From Sulfurivirga caldicuralii (lineage in GTDB: Bacteria; Pseudomonadota; Gammaproteobacteria; Thiomicrospirales; Thiomicrospiraceae): DNA of 30,640 nucleotides. Shown here one piece after another: positions 28,041-30,640 of the stretch. Below the pieces are notes generated by a model that ran no database searches, was not told where the DNA came from, and saw only the letters and a list, made by a program, of their open reading frames with translations. The stretch lies in assembly GCA_015661715.1 (NCBI GenBank), contig DQVN01000074.1, positions 1-30,640 of the forward strand, written 5' to 3'. A program made the position numbers and the translations under genes. Position 1 is the first letter of the stretch; each line of letters opens with the position of its first letter.

Positions 28041-29264
28041 TCAAAAGCTGTTAATCGCCATCAGAGCGAAATAACCCAATGTCCAAAAGATCAGTAGGCC
28101 TATATTGAACTGGGCCCAGGCATTCATGATGGCGGACGCTTGATAAATACCTTTTGTTTTGCCTGCTTTCCAGGTTACGGTTAAAAGGTATCCTATGGTT
28201 GATATGCCGAGGACCAGGAAGGTGAAGCCAAAAACACTGGTGGTAAACAGATCTAGACTGACCTTGTAATCCATAAAGTCGTAATAGGGAATAATGGCTT
28301 CATAGCGCAACATTTCCCGAGCAATGGCAATGGCCAGCATGCCAATGAAGGCGGCAATGATAGGGCGATAACCACACTGAAAGCCATGTTTACGAGCCCG
28401 CAGTGTTATCAGACCGACCAAGATGGTTCCAACCAACCAGAGTAGAGCCCAAGGGGAGGTGAGGAAGCTTTGCCATTTTTCGGGCAGCGAGAAGAAATAG
28501 CCGAGCAACAAGAGGGTGACCAGGGGCACACCGACCATGACCCAGCGTATACCTTCTTGGAAAACAAACTGCAGATAGGCTGGGTCTTTGTCCTGGCGGC
28601 TGGACCAATAGGTGGCATAGGCCATCATGTAGGCGCCGATAAAGGGTATGCTCAGGAGAATAAAGAAACTGTAGCGTAACAAGCTGTAGTCGTGCAGAGA
28701 GGTGCCACTGTTGTCAATCTGTCCATTGGGGGCATACCAGGTCAACCACTGATCGGGTGATAGGGTTTGGTAGGAGAGCCCGTGCATAATGAAACCGACC
28801 AGTAAGTAGCCTATTAGTGCCCAGGCAATGGACCAGCGTGCTTTCAGCCGTTCAGAGCCCCCGTAATTTAAGTGATAAAACACATAATGGAGCGAGTAGG
28901 CTACGATCAGAATGAATACAAAGGCGATGACCCAGTAGGCAGAGAGGACATTCGAGGTGTACCACAGCGGGTCATAATATACCTGTACGGCCAGCAGGGG
29001 CGCGACTCCGAGGACAATGGCTGCTGACACAGCAATTTTACTTACATTGGCCATGGCGTAAGCCAGCTGGCGTGCGTAGGGGTTGGGACTGTTGAAATGG
29101 CGTAGGGCAACCAGCACGCCGCCAAGCAAAATAGTGACGGCAAAAAAGTGCATGGCGAAAGTCAAAATGCCCACGCCAAAGAATGCCCAGGGGTAAAAAG
29201 GCAAGCCAGCTGGATCCCGTAAGGCATAGAGCATGTGCTGAATGGTGAGAGCGTCCATTTCCAT
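28041..29264 (-). CDS. CydA-like membrane protein, second (A') subunit
   Basis: Multi-pass inner-membrane protein, 407 residues from ATG at 29264 (AAGGA eight bases upstream, 4 bp after the preceding gene). About nine hydrophobic helices. The first helix, FAMHFFAVTILLGG, places H39 where CydA has the heme ligand His19. It has REMLR at 316-320, the counterpart of RESMR at 295-299 in the neighbour, supporting common origin. The pair of acidic residues that bind the active-site hemes in CydA is not seen in its third helix, where the neighbour has E95 and E102. It looks like an A' subunit, structural or binding only part of the heme set. The exact family is uncertain. Confidence 0.6.
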   Translation of the reverse strand: MEMDALTIQHMLYALRDPAGLPFYPWAFFGVGILTFAMHFFAVTILLGGVLVALRHFNSPNPYARQLAYAMANVSKIAVSAAIVLGVAPLLAVQVYYDPLWYTSNVLSAYWVIAFVFILIVAYSLHYVFYHLNYGGSERLKARWSIAWALIGYLLVGFIMHGLSYQTLSPDQWLTWYAPNGQIDNSGTSLHDYSLLRYSFFILLSIPFIGAYMMAYATYWSSRQDKDPAYLQFVFQEGIRWVMVGVPLVTLLLLGYFFSLPEKWQSFLTSPWALLWLVGTILVGLITLRARKHGFQCGYRPIIAAFIGMLAIAIAREMLRYEAIIPYYDFMDYKVSLDLFTTSVFGFTFLVLGISTIGYLLTVTWKAGKTKGIYQASAIMNAWAQFNIGLLIFWTLGYFALMAINSF

Positions 29265-29268
29265 GATG

Positions 29269-30640
29269 TCAATCCTTCTGTTGCAAGGTCTGAGAGGATG
29301 AAGACGATTGATTAAGGCTGGCCAGATAAGTGGCCAGGGCATCAAGTTCGTTTTCTTTGAGTGGAATGCGCGGCATATACAGAATATTGCCTGTCACCAC
29401 GGTTCCCTTCAGATAGCGTTTAATCCGCGTCACATCGGTTTCTTGACCCAAGTAATTTTTCAATGGGCGAATGCCCTGGGTATCAGTCACTTGGTGACAG
29501 TTGGCGCACATGACAATGGCAATTTGCCGTCCTACTTCAAGCTTATTTTCTTGCGTAACGGTGCGGTAGTTTTCCGGCAGGAAGGGGTGGAGTTGCAACA
29601 GCCCTTTTTCTTCCAACTTGGGCAACTCAGATTTAATGCCCATGCCAGGTACATCACGGGCGATAATCTGGTTGGAGTATACATACTGTCCCGCTACATA
29701 GGGTTTCCGCATGGACTCGCGTGTAATTTCTGTCGGAAACAGACCGGCAAAGGTGATGATTACTAACATCACGCTGGCTGTGACAGGGGTCAGCAGCCGA
29801 GTATTGAAAAAGGTAACAAGAAAGTAGATAACCAGCAGTGCAAAACTGGTGGCGACCGCGGGGTAGAACCAACCGGGCATGCGGTTTTGTAGTACTGTCA
29901 CGGCATTGGCAGGGATGGTTTGGATATACCAGAAATAAAAGACGAACATGATGGCTGTGCCAACCAATCCAAAGCCTGCCAGTTTGCGCAATACCTCATG
30001 GCGAACTTCATCTTGTTTAAAGGCGGAGGCAACGATGCTGCCCACTACAGCGGTTACTGCCATGGCAAAGCCGGTTCGAATTAGCAGCTGGGCAAAGGTG
30101 TTCGGCCCGAAGAAAGAGTAGTAAGTACCCCCTTTTTCAAACCATTCCATGGATCCAGGCCACATCATGAAGGATAGAATGCCCAGAATGAGCATCATGG
30201 TGGCATAAGAAGCACCGGCAAAAATAAAGGCAATATAGGTATGGGTACGCTTATCTACCTTTCCTGTCAGGTAAATCAGTAGATAGACACCGACGACTTC
30301 AATGACAAAAAAGACCCACTCTGTTGCCCATTTCCAGACAAAAGAATGGATTAATGCTGAAATACCTTTTGGACTGCCGACTGTGGTGGAGTACCAAATA
30401 CCTGGGCCCGTAATAGAGCCCATGACGTAAGAGAAAATCAGTAGGAACAGTCCATATTTTTTTACAAACTGAAGTAATTCCGGCTTATCTTCTCGGTATG
30501 CCTTATTGATTAGCCAGGCAAAGAAAAGCGCTGCACCTACGGATGTATGAGAAAATACCACATGAATAGTGGCAATTAGAGCAATCCAATAACCAGACCC
30601 CATTGCTGGGTCATACCAGGTGGGGTAGAGCGCAATAAAA
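29269..30640 (-). CDS. Cytochrome bd-superfamily CydA-like protein with C-terminal heme c (5' end beyond window)
   Basis: At least 456 residues; the frame stays open to the right edge, reading ALYPTWYDPAMGSGYW, so the ATG at 30603 is probably internal and the gene is cut. Numbering from that Met, helix 1 has H14 (ATIHVVFSHTSVGAALFFA), aligning with CydA His19; GPGIWYSTTVG resembles the CydA loop after helix 2; E95 and E102 resemble CydA E99 and E107. TEITRESMRKPYV at 291-303 matches the E-x-x-R-x-P-W part of the quinol site, but a full Q-loop is absent. A C-terminal domain holds CANCH at 366-370 with M410 as likely ligand. It probably uses c-type heme electrons rather than quinol. Confidence 0.68.
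   Translation of the reverse strand, partial: FIALYPTWYDPAMGSGYWIALIATIHVVFSHTSVGAALFFAWLINKAYREDKPELLQFVKKYGLFLLIFSYVMGSITGPGIWYSTTVGSPKGISALIHSFVWKWATEWVFFVIEVVGVYLLIYLTGKVDKRTHTYIAFIFAGASYATMMLILGILSFMMWPGSMEWFEKGGTYYSFFGPNTFAQLLIRTGFAMAVTAVVGSIVASAFKQDEVRHEVLRKLAGFGLVGTAIMFVFYFWYIQTIPANAVTVLQNRMPGWFYPAVATSFALLVIYFLVTFFNTRLLTPVTASVMLVIITFAGLFPTEITRESMRKPYVAGQYVYSNQIIARDVPGMGIKSELPKLEEKGLLQLHPFLPENYRTVTQENKLEVGRQIAIVMCANCHQVTDTQGIRPLKNYLGQETDVTRIKRYLKGTVVTGNILYMPRIPLKENELDALATYLASLNQSSSSSQTLQQKD

Overview
The window reads as chromosome of a gammaproteobacterial, sulfur-oxidising chemolithotroph. The evidence is the lptD-surA-pdxA-rsmA-apaH order, the bamD/rluD-pgeF block, the EpmA/EpmB/EF-P set, outer-membrane assembly genes, and a flavocytochrome c sulfide dehydrogenase locus. 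I cannot name the species. Coding density is very high: most neighbours overlap by 4 bp, and two convergent pairs overlap at their 3' ends. I see no transposase, integrase, CRISPR array or rRNA.

Layout. 1-5729 (minus): lptD-surA-pdxA-rsmA-apaH, an envelope and housekeeping operon without apaG and with a SurA that has only one parvulin domain; apaH runs off the left edge. 5755-7438 (plus): amgK-murU, peptidoglycan sugar recycling. 7404-10473 (minus): GT9 glycosyltransferase, flippase-like membrane protein and epmB, diverging from efp-epmA (10524-12054, plus); together the last three make and modify EF-P. 12071-13201 (minus): an SQR-like flavoprotein. 13274-15140 (plus): cobO, a 56-residue membrane protein, two small unknown lipoproteins and fkpB. 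15131-15346 (minus): a PP0621-like small protein. 15454-20997 (plus): sucC-sucD-nadE followed by a GAF?-GGDEF-EAL protein. 21160-22011 (minus): bamD, diverging from rluD-pgeF-nhaA (22057-25232, plus). 25283-25519: tRNA-Ser(GCU) and tRNA-Arg(ACG), each with a recognisable promoter, ending in a terminator.

25643-30640 (minus) is the most interesting region. It is a visibly AT-richer operon read from beyond the right edge. In order of transcription it holds a cytochrome bd-superfamily (CydA-like) membrane protein with a C-terminal heme c domain, a second CydA-like membrane protein, a monoheme FccA cytochrome, the FccB sulfide dehydrogenase flavoprotein and a cytochrome c4-like diheme protein. 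The arrangement suggests a periplasmic sulfide-oxidising module whose electrons pass by c-type hemes to a bd-like membrane oxidoreductase. The gene families are supported by visible motifs; the electron path is inference.
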